DNA from: Galaxea fascicularis
Taxonomy: Eukaryota > Cnidaria > Anthozoa > Scleractinia > Euphylliidae
Direction: 5' to 3'
NCBI GenBank assembly: GCA_948470475.1
Contig: OX419338.1
Span: 15,129,215-15,193,214 of the forward strand
DNA length: 64,000 nt
Below the pieces are notes generated by a model. The model did not search any database. It was not told the DNA's origin and saw only the letters and a program-made list of their open reading frames with translations. Made by a program: the position numbers and the translations under genes. How positions within the stretch are numbered: position 1 is the stretch's first letter; each line of letters opens with the position of its first letter. Of the stretch, positions 11,530-21,845 are shown piece by piece.

Positions 11530-13958
11530 TGACTATTTATTGATAAATAATTGACAAATAATTACATGATTAAAAAAGAAAAGGCATCCAAACTATTACA
11601 ACATATAAGGCAAAACAACATAACAATTGAGTTCAACTTAGTTTAAGCTTATAATGATTGAAAATAATCTCTAAGTTTAGTTTGTAACTAGAAAGAGTAA
11701 GTGAATTACGAAGTGAGAGAGGAATGTCATTCCAAATCTGAGGACCCTGCGTGTACCCGAAGAGAAAATGAATATTTGAGAGTATGAAGATGTAAGTTGT
11801 CTTTTTGCCTGGTGAGATATTGATGACAATCAGAGTTAAGAACGAAAAGAGATGAAAGAGGAGTGGGCAAGAGCTTCTGCATGTGAAGGAAAACAAAGCA
11901 GGAAACTTGGTACTTATAAATATTAAATATATTGAGTATTTTGAGTTTATTAAAGAGCGAGTAGGTATGTGCACGTGGTGGTGAATGAGTTATGATTCTT
12001 AAGGCTTTCTTCAGGAGATGGAAAAGGGGTTGTAAATGAGAAGAGTATGTGGATGCCCAAATAATAGAACAGTATTGTAGATAATGGAGTATTAAAGAAT
12101 TGTATAATATGCAAAGAGTATTAGACAGGAAAAACTGTCGTGATTTGATAATAATCTCTGTGAATTTGCCAATTTCTTCATTTTGGAAGAAATGGTTTTT
12201 ATATGAGCGTGGCATGAGAGGTTTTGATGGACGATAACACCTAAGAATTTTGTGTGCTCTACTCTATTAATAGTATTCTTATCAATGTTAATATAAAAGA
12301 TCGACAAGATTTCTTTCTCTCTTTCTTGCAAGGTGAAACAAAATAAATTTAGTCTTGTCGGGATGCAAAGTTAGCTTGTTAGCTTTGAACCAGGTAGCCA
12401 CAAAAGAAAGTTCGTGGTTCACAATTTTACTTAGTTCAGAGATATTTTTGTGTTGAAAGAAAATATTAGTGTCGTCTACAAAAAGCATGAATGAGAGATA
12501 ATTAGAACATGAAAAAATGTCATTAATGTAAATAAGAAATATTAATGGCCGTAATACAGAACCGTGAGGAACACCACATTTAATTTGAAGCATTTCCAGG
12601 AATCAATTTGGACATATTGAGAGCGAGAGAGGAGATAGCTATGCATCCAGTTAAAAGGTGCGCCTCGAATACCATAGAAGTTTAATTTATCTTAAAGGAT
12701 GGAGTACGGTATCAAATGCCTTTTTTAGATCAATGAATATACCAATTGAAAATTCATTCTTCTCAAACGAATCAAATATTTTATTAGTAAGTTTCAGTAT
12801 TGCCATAAAAGTAGAATGCTTCTTTCTAAATCCATACTGATGATTATTGAGTATGCTGTGATTAATGGGATAGTCCATTAGACGACCATACATGGCACTC
12901 TCAAGGATTTTAGAGAAGCAAGGTAAGATTGAAATAGGCCTATAGTGAGTGAAGTTAGTACTACCTTCACTTTTGAATATGGGAAGTACTTTGCTGATTT
13001 TAAGCTTATCAGGCACAATGCCAGTTGGAAAGGAGATATTGCACATTTGAGAAAGGGGAGATGCCAGGAGATCAGTAGATGCTTTAATCACTTTAATATT
13101 AATACCATCCACTCCCTCATTGTTACTACTCTTCAGAGAGGACACGATATTGATAATTTCATCAGGGGTAATAGGTGAAGCAAAGAAACTATCACTAAAA
13201 GAACCACTCAAGTATGATTTGTAGTTAACAGTGGAGTGGGGAATTTTGGTGGCAAGAGAAGGACCAATATTAGTGAAGAATTCACTAAACTTATTAGCAA
13301 TTAATTAAGGGTTGTTAATAGCGTTACCTCTGTTGTCCTTCATGTCAGTAGGTCTATAACTAGAATGTTTGGAAGAGATAACAGTTTTAATTAAGGACCA
13401 GGTTTGTTTTAGTAGTGAACATATAGAAGACAATTTATCATGGTAGTACTTTTTCCTACATCGTTTGATTAGATAGTTGTATTTGTTACGGAATTTACTG
13501 TATATAGATTTGTTATCTGGTGTAGGATTATTACAATATTGTTCATAGGGAGAGTATTTCCTACGACAGGAGTTTTGGAGCCCTGACGTAAACCAAGGTT
13601 TGGCTTTTGAATTTTGTTTGACAGTGATAATCTTAACAGGAAAGCAAGTTTCATAGATTGGATAAAGACAGTCCATAAAAGAGTTGTACAATGCATTTGA
13701 AGAGGAAGACTGTGAGGAAATTCCAATTAATAGAACAAAGATGGGAACGAAAATTTACAATGTTTTGAGTAGTTATAAGACGTTTATGGTACACTGAAGA
13801 TTTAGTTTTAGGTTTAAGGGAACAATTAGTGATCTGAAATATAGGTAAGTGATCAGAAATGTCAGACCAAAAGATACCATTAAATTTGTGATAGTCAAGG
13901 TCATTGGAAAAAATGTTATCGATCAAAGTAGCTGAATGAGACGTGATCCTTGTTGATT
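11530..13958 (-). pseudogene. CR1-like non-LTR retrotransposon, 3' part (endonuclease C-term and RT)
   Basis: Minus-strand fragments read in order. The endonuclease end contains SDISDHLPIFQI (13651-13965). A linker follows at 13305-13691. The RT fingers/palm lie at 12687-13211 (YRPISILPCFSKILE, HQYGFRKKHST, GIFIDLKKAFDTV). RT motifs GVPHGSVL and FVDDTNIF are in 12288-12593, and thumb/C-terminal pieces in 11633-12331. The 3' end near 11530 has a short TTGATAAATAA-type tail. An in-frame TAA at ~13305 and several frameshifts make it inactive. The missing front of the endonuclease lies beyond the DIRS insertion at 18532-19080, so the DIRS element landed in this copy. Confidence 0.85.
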
Positions 13959-14069
13959 GGATAATTAAACGAGACTTACCTGTAAGTTGAAGTTTGATTG
14001 AGATTCTATCACATGACAACAGAAGGCAAGGAGATCACATGAGATAGCACGGCGCTAGCGCGAGTCATT
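13959..14069 (-). repeat. DIRS 3' inverted terminal repeat with 45-bp outer extension
   Basis: 14004-14069 is the inverted match of 18469-18531 (TTCTATCACATGAC start, GCTAGCGC inside). 13959-14003 is the extension unique to this end; its complement recurs in the internal complementary region. Confidence 0.8.
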
Positions 14070-14171
14070 CTTCAAAGACATTGAATGGGAGTGTCAGGCA
14101 TAAAAACACACAGCCAGTATGTGCATAACTAAGGCCAACAAAGGGCGGGGAAGTCAGGCAGCGGCTGGCCT

Positions 14172-14285
14172 GTGATCTCCTTGCCTTCTGTTGTCATGTG
14201 ATAGAATCCCAATCAAACTTCAACTTACAGGTAAGTCTCGTTTAATTATCCAATTCTATCACATGACCAGAAGGCGGGAGATCCC
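14172..14285 (-). repeat. DIRS internal complementary region
   Basis: 14172-14251 is the inverted copy of the 3' end including its extension. 14252-14285 matches the outermost part of the 5' end with its GACCAGAAGGCGGGAG variant. The two ends are thus joined here, as in the template for end repair and circularisation proposed for DIRS-1. Confidence 0.8.
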
Positions 14286-14411
14286 ATGAGACTTTAAAGC
14301 CCTGATACGCCCATTCAGTCAATGTAAGGTGGGTAGAGCCAGCAATAACGACAAGCTGTATGTATGCCTGGCCTACTTTAATTCAATAACATTGACAAAA
14401 TTAAATGATTA

Positions 14412-15581
14412 TTACGCATTGCTGCTGAGGAGCACAGAGGCGACGCTGGCCTCTTCTATGACTGGCTTAAAATAATGTCGGTAAAATGTTTGTGCCGAAC
14501 GCCAACCAGCATTGGCCATAATCTCGTGTATAGGGACGGCCTTCGCACACGCTTTGGACGCAGAGGCTGCCCTGGTGCTGTGTGCGGAGAACATTGTAGT
14601 GTCGATGCCACACGTTTTAAGAGTGGCTTTAGTCCATCTTGAAATGGTGTCCCTGGATACAGGCTGATAAGGCTTGACATAACTGATAAACAACCTAGTT
14701 TCAGGTCCCCTGAGTTTCTGAGTGCGCTGTATATATTCCCGTAAGCATGAATACGGGCAGATAGTCGGATCCGGGGGGTATCTAGCTATTTCGATCCGAG
14801 TATGAGGCGCCCCAGGCCTGCTAGTTTTAATATGTTGTACGACGTCAAAGGAGCAAAGATCTTCTTCCATTTTCATATGCTGAAGATCAAGCAGGTGGAC
14901 AGATTGGCCTCGTTGACCCGAAACTAAAAGCAACAACAGAAGCACTTTGAAAGTTAAATCTTTGAGTGATAGCGTGCCATTGGGATAGTAGTTAGTTAAG
15001 TGTTTTAACACGGTAGATACATCCCAGATACTATTATATTTCGGTGTTGGTAGACGAGTTTCAAAGACACCTTTCATAAATCTAGTAACTACGGCGTTAG
15101 TACCGAAGTCGCCGCCTTCTATCTTGACGATAGTAGATATTGCCGAGCGGGCTGTGTTCAATGTAGAGTAACTGAGACCTTTGTTGTAAAGGGTGAACAG
15201 AAAGTTTAACGCGTCATTTAGCGATGGGGCAAGGTAATCCACCTGTCTCTCACTACAAAATGCCACCCATTTTTGGAGGTACGTGGCATATTGTTTCTGT
15301 GTTCCTTTCCTACAGGATGCCATGAGCACTTGGGTAACGTCTGCTGGAATTTGCAGGCGTCGGAAGTATTCCCTGACACAGGACATACCACTAGGGCCAG
15401 GTTCTTGTGAAGTGGATGTGGCTGGTTGTGCGACGGATGCTTGAGCAGGTCGCTCCTCGGTTGGATGACCCAAGGCTGATCCGCTAGAAGCTGCAGGATG
15501 AGAGGAAACCAAGTTTGTGTCGGCCAGAGTGGGGCAATCAGTACTCCCCTGGCGTTGTCCTGTTGAATTTTTTGGAGGCAT
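14412..15581 (-). CDS. DIRS tyrosine recombinase (389 aa)
   Basis: The first ~65 residues are low-complexity and polar. Then comes a SAM-like N-terminal DNA-binding region (about 70-170) and a catalytic domain (about 195-385). Catalytic signatures are visible: Arg in SGQRGQSVH, the His-x-x-Arg box HSTRAASA, and the Tyr in AQTFYRHYF. In DIRS elements this enzyme inserts the circular DNA copy. The ORF is complete and overlaps the RT ORF by 364 bases in another frame, as is usual for DIRS. It ends 343 bases before the outer inverted repeat. Confidence 0.88.
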   Translation of the reverse strand: MPPKNSTGQRQGSTDCPTLADTNLVSSHPAASSGSALGHPTEERPAQASVAQPATSTSQEPGPSGMSCVREYFRRLQIPADVTQVLMASCRKGTQKQYATYLQKWVAFCSERQVDYLAPSLNDALNFLFTLYNKGLSYSTLNTARSAISTIVKIEGGDFGTNAVVTRFMKGVFETRLPTPKYNSIWDVSTVLKHLTNYYPNGTLSLKDLTFKVLLLLLLVSGQRGQSVHLLDLQHMKMEEDLCSFDVVQHIKTSRPGAPHTRIEIARYPPDPTICPYSCLREYIQRTQKLRGPETRLFISYVKPYQPVSRDTISRWTKATLKTCGIDTTMFSAHSTRAASASKACAKAVPIHEIMANAGWRSAQTFYRHYFKPVIEEASVASVLLSSNA

Positions 15582-17317
15582 CGTGGCAGCAGACTGAAAG
15601 GAGGAAAGGCATAAAAATTATGGTTATTCCAGTCGAGTGAAAATGCATCTGTGTAACAACTGCCAGGATCAGCTTTCCATGCACAGTATGTACTGAGCTG
15701 GTTAGTCAGACGGCTTGCAAACAGGTCAATGGTTAGGTTTGGATGGCGTGACACAATGTTCTCAAATTCTAGATCGTTCAATTTCCATTCATGTTTGTCA
15801 CAAAATTCTCTAGATTTTTCATCTGCCCTAACGTTCAAGATTCCGGCAATATGGACTGCGGAAAGCCAAATATGTCTGGTGGTGCACCATTCCCAGACAG
15901 AGAAAGCTAGTTGATTGAGCTCAATAGACTTAGAACCCCCCATGTTGTTGATATAAGCGACAGCGGTTGTGTTGTCAATTTGAAGCTGTACATGTATGTT
16001 CTGCATGTTCTTGCAAAAGCATTTCAAAGCAAAGAACGCCGCAAGTAGCTCAAGTATGTTGATATGGGACTGTGCCTCGGGCGGTGTCCACCGACCTCCC
16101 GTCTTTCTTTCACCGCATACAGCCCCCCAGCCCAACTTTGAGGCATCGGATTGTATAATTACGCTAGGGTTACCGTGACAAATAATGCGCTTTAATCCCG
16201 TGGCATTTTCAAGCCACCACTGAAGTTCTGTCAACGCCGGTGGTGATAAGCGCATAATACTCGAAAAATCACCCCTGTTGGCAACTAGGGCTATGTACTT
16301 GTCACGCTCCAAATGCCGGTAATGTAATGGGCCGTATTCCGCTCCCGGGAAATTGGAAACCAAAATGCCGATAACCTCGGCTACCTGTCGGACAATAGGG
16401 GTGGTTTTCTGAAGCAGCGAGTTGCAACTTGCGAGCAGTTTTTCGATTTTTTCTGCTGTGGGAGCGACTGTCATCTGCACCGAATCAAGGTCAAAGCCGA
16501 GAAAAGTCAATCTCTGAGATGGCACAAATACCGATTTCTCAGGGTGTACAAAAAACCCTAAACCCATAAACAATGTTGTGGTGTCAACAACGTTGACATG
16601 GCATTCCTGAAATGTGTCACCTTGAAGGTAGGAATCATCGATGTACCCAGAACTTAAATGTCCCGCACCTCGCAGAGCAGAGTAAACGGGTTTTAACAGC
16701 TTAGTAAAGATACGGGGCGCGCTGGCCAGACCGTTGGGAAGACAAGTGTACTGAAAGTATTTCCCTTCAAACCAGAACTTCAAATATTTTTGGTGAGAGA
16801 GGTCAATGGGGACCGTATAATAGGCATCTTTCAGGTCCACCGAAGCCATGTAGCAACCTGGTTTCATCATGCTAATGGCATTCTCAAGCGTGTCCATTTT
16901 AAAATGGTGATACTCTACAAATTCATTAAACTGTTTCAGGTTTAGGATAGTACGATGACTGCCGTCCTTTTTAGGGCGCAAGAAGATAGTGGATACAAAA
17001 TCGCCCTTTTCCGGTGATGACGGCACTATGACACCTTTAGTGATAAGCTTATCGATTTCAGTTTGAACAATAGCTCGTTCTGTAGCATTGAATATGCTTG
17101 GTCTATGAGAACTTTGTCGAGGCATAATGTCGCCTTTAAACTCTATTTGGACTCCAGTAACATACTGAAGTATCACGGGGTCAGAAGTGAGGCCTTCCCA
17201 CTGCGCTAAAAAGTTGCGTAGTCTACCAGCTTGAAAACTGGTTTGCTTGGCAAGCATGTGTTGTACAACATCACTGCGTGATGACATGCCGAGCTGTTCA
17301 CATACCTTAGGTATCAA
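15218..17317 (-). CDS. DIRS reverse transcriptase/RNase H polyprotein (699 aa)
   Basis: RT motifs run in order: GDFVSTIFLRPKKDGSHRTI, SVDLKDAYYTVPI, LPNGLASAPRIFTK, and the active-site GYIDDSYL near residue 225. RNase H follows with IQSDASKLGWGAV near residue 405 and a later LLAAFFAL/IDNTTAVAY region. The C-terminal stretch DLFASRLTNQLSTY...AFPPF matches the conserved DIRS tail sometimes described as Dam-methyltransferase-like. The frame opens with TTG at 17317, overlapping the Gag stop. The first ATG inside is near 17287, so either reinitiation or an internal start is used. No internal stop is present. It copies element RNA into DNA. Confidence 0.88.
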   Translation of the reverse strand: MIPKVCEQLGMSSRSDVVQHMLAKQTSFQAGRLRNFLAQWEGLTSDPVILQYVTGVQIEFKGDIMPRQSSHRPSIFNATERAIVQTEIDKLITKGVIVPSSPEKGDFVSTIFLRPKKDGSHRTILNLKQFNEFVEYHHFKMDTLENAISMMKPGCYMASVDLKDAYYTVPIDLSHQKYLKFWFEGKYFQYTCLPNGLASAPRIFTKLLKPVYSALRGAGHLSSGYIDDSYLQGDTFQECHVNVVDTTTLFMGLGFFVHPEKSVFVPSQRLTFLGFDLDSVQMTVAPTAEKIEKLLASCNSLLQKTTPIVRQVAEVIGILVSNFPGAEYGPLHYRHLERDKYIALVANRGDFSSIMRLSPPALTELQWWLENATGLKRIICHGNPSVIIQSDASKLGWGAVCGERKTGGRWTPPEAQSHINILELLAAFFALKCFCKNMQNIHVQLQIDNTTAVAYINNMGGSKSIELNQLAFSVWEWCTTRHIWLSAVHIAGILNVRADEKSREFCDKHEWKLNDLEFENIVSRHPNLTIDLFASRLTNQLSTYCAWKADPGSCYTDAFSLDWNNHNFYAFPPFSLLPRCLQKIQQDNARGVLIAPLWPTQTWFPLILQLLADQPWVIQPRSDLLKHPSHNQPHPLHKNLALVVCPVSGNTSDACKFQQTLPKCSWHPVGKEHRNNMPRTSKNGWHFVVRDRWITLPHR

Positions 17318-18231
17318 TGGCGTTGGAGTTTCTCGCCCCCTTCTTTCTTTTTCTTGAACTTGGGATACGGGCTGCGCCCTAAAAAATTCGAATTTTTGGA
17401 GCCATGGTACTGGTAGGGATGAAACCTGTTTACTCCCCGGCTAGCGAAGGATCCATGCGTGCGGTGAGAGTGAGCTCTGTACATGTCTCCGCGTCCGGTC
17501 GACTGGGGGGGGGGGGGGGGGGGGCGCATTTTCTTCGTGAGCTTGTTTGCATCGGTGATGTCCTTGGTTAGCTTGGACAAGTCACCGAAGAGAAATTCGG
17601 ACGTTCCCACGACCGTGTTACAGACAGAACCATAGTCCTTGTGCAGCTCTTTTTTCATTGCTAGCCGCCTTGTGTGGCTTGCTTCGTGGTGACATTGTAT
17701 CGCCAGAGCGATAGCATCAGTGACTAATGCCAGCAATTCGCTATCCTCCGCATATTTCTTCATAACTCTATCTGCCGCTTTGGCCATGGCGATCGTAGAT
17801 CCCACAAGTGTGCTTTGGTTCTTTTGGGAGCCAGCATCCTGCGTTCGCATGGATGCAGATATTTGGTTCCAAATCAGTGGATTAACCTTGGGTGTGCGCA
17901 GACCCTCGACATTCTCGGGTCGCAAATATTGGTCTAACTTTGTTTTGAGCGCGTCAGCGCTCATTTTATCCTTGAGGAGAGCATTGATTAGCTCAGCCAG
18001 TTCGCCCTCAATAGCAGGGCCTGTTTTGTCCTTCAGGTTGAGGTCCTGAGCTATGGCCTTCAGCAAGGCCTTATGTCCGCCCTGCGGAGCTTCGGTTTGC
18101 TCTATATCCTGCGTCGAAGACTCTCCACGATCAGGTGGGTCGTCGCGGTCGGGTTCGGAGCTGTGATCATCCCCGCTAAGCAGCCTGGTAATGTTGCCAT
18201 TCATTTGCTGCATCTGTTCTAGCAGAAGCAT
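17314..18231 (-). CDS. DIRS Gag-like protein (305 aa)
   Basis: First ORF of the element. It has an acidic N-terminal third, a helical middle (RVMKKYAEDSELLALVTDAIA), and a basic Arg/His/Lys-rich C-terminus with RGDMYRAHSHRTHG, likely for nucleic-acid binding. There is no zinc knuckle. The codons for the proline run in MRPPPPPPQST are a tract of 20 consecutive C on this strand (17505-17524), an unstable site that would break the frame if it slipped. The stop overlaps the start of the RT frame. Assignment rests on position rather than sequence similarity. Confidence 0.7.
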   Translation of the reverse strand: MLLLEQMQQMNGNITRLLSGDDHSSEPDRDDPPDRGESSTQDIEQTEAPQGGHKALLKAIAQDLNLKDKTGPAIEGELAELINALLKDKMSADALKTKLDQYLRPENVEGLRTPKVNPLIWNQISASMRTQDAGSQKNQSTLVGSTIAMAKAADRVMKKYAEDSELLALVTDAIALAIQCHHEASHTRRLAMKKELHKDYGSVCNTVVGTSEFLFGDLSKLTKDITDANKLTKKMRPPPPPPQSTGRGDMYRAHSHRTHGSFASRGVNRFHPYQYHGSKNSNFLGRSPYPKFKKKKEGGEKLQRH

Positions 18232-18468
18232 GAACTTGTCGTCGACGTCGAGTTGACTAGGCTTAGCCGTTTTCCGCGCTCACATTCTCGGAGTCGCTCA
18301 TACTGAAAAGCCCTAACTGTGTTAGGGTCGAAAGCGTAAACGTGTGTCAACTACGTTAACACAAAAAACCTGGAGACTTGAAGAACTGACTACGTCAGTC
18401 GCTCCAGAGATGAAGATTTTTGGTTCGTTGTACAAAGTACGTCTAACCGCGCAAAGCGCAAACCATGC

Positions 18469-18531
18469 AATGACTCGCGCTAGCGCCGTGCTATCTCATT
18501 GGATCTCCCGCCTTCTGGTCATGTGATAGAA
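18469..18531 (-). repeat. DIRS 5' inverted terminal repeat
   Basis: On the minus strand it starts TTCTATCACATGACCAGAAG and ends at AATGACTCGCGC (plus-strand reading). Inverted match to 14004-14069. Directly beyond 18531 the CR1-like endonuclease reading resumes. Confidence 0.8.
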
Positions 18532-19080
18532 TTTAGAGATAAGAGGATAGAAACCATTGGAATACATGAGATAAAGATCATTAGTAGGGACATGTGAGTC
18601 AGCATTAAGAATATTGATGTTAAAGTCGATTTTAGCAAGGACTTGTTCAATTTCATCATTAAATATTTCAGTCTGAACGTTAGGGGGTTTATATAAACAG
18701 CCCAAGATGACATATTTTTCATTATTTGGTTGGACAACCTCAACAAAAACAGATTCAAGGACACAATTCACAGATTCAAGGTCACACCTTTTCTTGTATT
18801 CATAAGCAGCACAAAGAAATATGCCAACACCACCTCATAGTCCAACAGGTCTAGGTTTAGAAATAAAATGGTAACCAGGGATACTATATAAATCGTTAGA
18901 AGTGGTGTCTAACCAGGTTTCAGGGAGGCCAATGGTTGAGAAAGATGTGTTTAGGGTGGAGAGGTATTCCTCTAGGTCAACAGAGTGCTTTTTAAAGCTG
19001 CATTTATTCAAGTGAAATGATGAGAAGCAGTTGGAGTTAGAGGAGTCAGAGAACGGATTATTTAACTGTCTACTGTTCAT
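18532..19080 (-). pseudogene. CR1-like element, 5' part of the endonuclease (displaced by DIRS)
   Basis: 18835-19080 reads MNSRQLNNPFSD and then an endonuclease strand with STIGLPETWLD. 18532-18771 continues with YVILGCLYKPPNV and ends ...SNGFYPLISK at the DIRS boundary. The endonuclease continues at about 13957 on the other side of the DIRS element. An in-frame stop lies near 18832. Earlier ORF1 sequence is absent or unrecognisable. Confidence 0.8.
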
Positions 19081-21775
19081 TTAAGTAAGTTGACTTAACA
19101 AATAACAATTCAAATGTTATTTGCCGGTAAGTACAAAAACTATACATAATATTATCATTAAGTAATGAGGAAATATATACAATGGCTCAAGAACTTAGTT
19201 CTTGGGTGCCATAAAGATAAAGATAAATAAGGAAATATAGTGTAGTGCAATTCAGTTACTGCAAGGAAAAAGTTATATTAACAGCGTACAATGACAGAGT
19301 TGTCAGTCATTATTAGTGAAATAAAAATAAGTTAAGACTATTAGCAATACTTAGCTATGATCTCCTTGACGGTATCAAAAAAATGAAATAAGATAACCAC
19401 GGGGAAGTGTGGATACGTATACAATTTCCGACAGAAATTTAAACACAAAGACAAAATTATGCATTTCATACACAATTTTAAATACTTAATGAAGGAAATA
19501 ATCGAAAATCAATGGCAGACCCGACAATATAATGACATTGTCTTACATTTCTTTGGCAACAAACACGTTCGCTGGTGACCGACTTCGAAGAGGCTGGTTT
19601 TGAAACCGATAGACGCCTAAGAGAATGAATTTGTTTACAAGCAAAGTTTATGGAACAGCTTCAGGATGGGCTAACTTGATATTTCATTGACTGTATAGTT
19701 TTCATTATTGGTATTCCTGAGGTAAGAGATCGCTAGACCAACTAAATTCCCTCAATGAGTAGTGGGGGGTGGGGGCTGAGTAATTCACTACTGCTCGGTT
19801 TTCTTTGATAAATGTTGAATGTATTTGATACGCACTCGCTCAATTCTGTTGCGAGTGGCACAGAGGCTCTGGCCAGGGAAAGCTCTCTCAAGCTCTATTC
19901 GGCTCTGTCTATTTCATCTCAGCTTATACATACAGTTGTATTTACGGTGCTAAAACTGCAAAGGTTTATTGCCCAGCTAATTTGTAGTTCGGCTCAATTG
20001 AACAAATATTTCCCATAAAGGTATGGTTGAAAGAAGAACTGTTTTTCGACCTCTTCGTCGAGTCTGTTTTTTCAAGTACAACTAGAACCAATTGCTAACT
20101 GAACTCCAAGACGCACTCCTGAGGATGGTAGCAATTCTCATATAACTAAGAGAGGATTGAAAGATCTGCAAAAGGTTATTTGAGTTACTTTTTAGTGGAA
20201 TCGACTGGCACAATTATCGCAAAAGGGGAGAGTCGAAGATATATTCGAAGTGAAAAGTGAAAGTGTATTATTCTAAGCCGTTGACGGCTGTTTTTAAGTT
20301 GGGCAAATCGGCCTTTTTTAGAGTCGCAGCAAGTCTTTATTTGTATCGTTATTTTCCAGCGAACGATACTGCTTGAACATGCACGGAGAAAGAAAAAGAG
20401 ATACATCTTCAGTCGAAAAACATGATTATAGCGTTGGCATATCAGATATACACTGGGGTTTCCCCGTGACGTATTATAATAGTATAATATTTTGCCCTGG
20501 GTATTGTTATTTATGACATGTAAATAAGGTATGGGAAATCGCTCTGGCTTGGGACAAGCCCAAACCAGACGAAGAGCCTGGAGGATGCGCTCCAAAAACC
20601 CGGATTCCTCGCGGGGTGGGAGGGCGGGTCGCTAGGTCTGATCTAAACCGCGGCCTAGGGTAGAGTGCAAGGGGCGGGCCCAACACGGACCTTTGTATTT
20701 ATAATTTACAAGTCCCCAGGGCATATTATTAACATATGCAAATGACTTAGCATAGTTCCTTTATAATTTCGTTATATTCATATCATCAGACGTCGGAGAT
20801 TCCTGACGATCAATGTGCCTTTGCTTAATTAGTTCTGGTTTTGAAAAATCACACTGTTTCAGCTCTCGCTCATTATTCGCAGTTTTTATCAAATCTCTCA
20901 TCATCAGGGAGTGACGGCAGCCGAAGCGGAAAGGGAAGCGCCGCTTGGTTTTAAGAAGCTCTTTCCCACTTCAGGATTCCAGTCGACTTAGTTTCACAAT
21001 TGCATAATAGATAGGTAAGGTGAGAGCATCGTGTCAACCACAATTAAGCAACAGGTGGTTTGCAGCCAATCTCTAGAGACACAGATAACAATGGTGAAAC
21101 GGACAAATGCTGGTGGACGAACAAAACAAGCTAATGAGAGATCTATTGTTTACCGTCCACCAACATGGCGGCGATGACGTAAAATGAAAACCACCTATTA
21201 AGCAAAACGTGGTTGATTGAAATCTCCCATGAACCAGGAATATATTGACCTCGCAAGCTAAACAGTAATCGGCCTGAAAAGGACCTCCATAACGACATTT
21301 CCTTCACTACACGTGACTACCAAGGTAGAAGTCATCTTTACAGTCGGTGAACTTGCATCTTAAATAGACAGTTATAAATTGCTTTTCGAGCTTATACAGT
21401 GGGAGCTTGACTGCCCCAAGGTTACCTTAAATCGGGATAGTTAATTAACCGCCAATACATTAAAGTTTTGCTGATCATTAACTTCGATCTCATGACCTGT
21501 TGGCCTGCTTAAGCGGTGACGTTGTCAGGAGAAACTAGATACTGTGCACTAGTAACGGAATTTAAAGGGTGAAACTCCCAGCTGCAAAAGGGCAGAACAT
21601 CTGGCATTTGTTGTAAAGACCATTTCCAAGCCAAAAAACTAAAAAGATCAACCTGCTAATCTTTATTAATGTCGCTAGACTTAAAGGAAAGGACAAACAT
21701 TTGTCATTGGATAGTATTTCACGAGGCAATACCATAACTCAATCTTCATGTATCAATCCTAGCACCACGTTCTCG
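19081..21775. other. No supportable gene; upstream flank of the MRH gene
   Basis: ORFs at 19812-20018 and 20185-20595 have no domain and AT-rich chance composition. One MITE-like repeat is listed separately. No promoter element can be defended. Confidence 0.4.
20482..20731. mobile_element. MITE-like element with short inverted ends
   Basis: TAATATTTTGCCCTGGG (20485-20501) and the reverse complement of CCCCAGGGCATATTATTA (20714-20731) form imperfect inverted ends of a ~250-bp GC-richer segment. Confidence 0.4.
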
Positions 21776-21845
21776 ATGAGCTGGGTTATGACGCTTTTTG
21801 TGTACGTGATATTGCTATGCGCGTCCACCATACATCAAGTAACTG
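21776..21845 (+). CDS. MRH gene exon 1 (signal peptide)
   Basis: The ATG at 21776 is followed by a hydrophobic leader and ends ACTG|GTGGGA in phase 1. An alternative donor (CAA|GTAACT at 21840) would not match the phase of exon 2. Confidence 0.6.

Larger units (their letters stand above)
13959..18531 (-). mobile_element. DIRS-1-type tyrosine-recombinase retrotransposon, near intact
   Basis: A 4.57-kb element is nested in the CR1-like copy. The minus-strand order is Gag-like, RT/RNase H, tyrosine recombinase, all as long open frames. The ends are inverted repeats (18469-18531 and 14004-14069), and the 3' end has a 45-bp extension (13959-14003). An internal complementary region (14172-14285) matches the complements of both outer ends joined together. 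This is the DIRS-1 layout, in which recombination of a circular intermediate replaces integrase. No target duplication is expected and none is seen. Confidence 0.88.

Noticed and set aside
20185..20595. 136-aa minus-strand ORF
   Set aside because: No recognisable domain; overlaps a MITE end; composition looks like chance.
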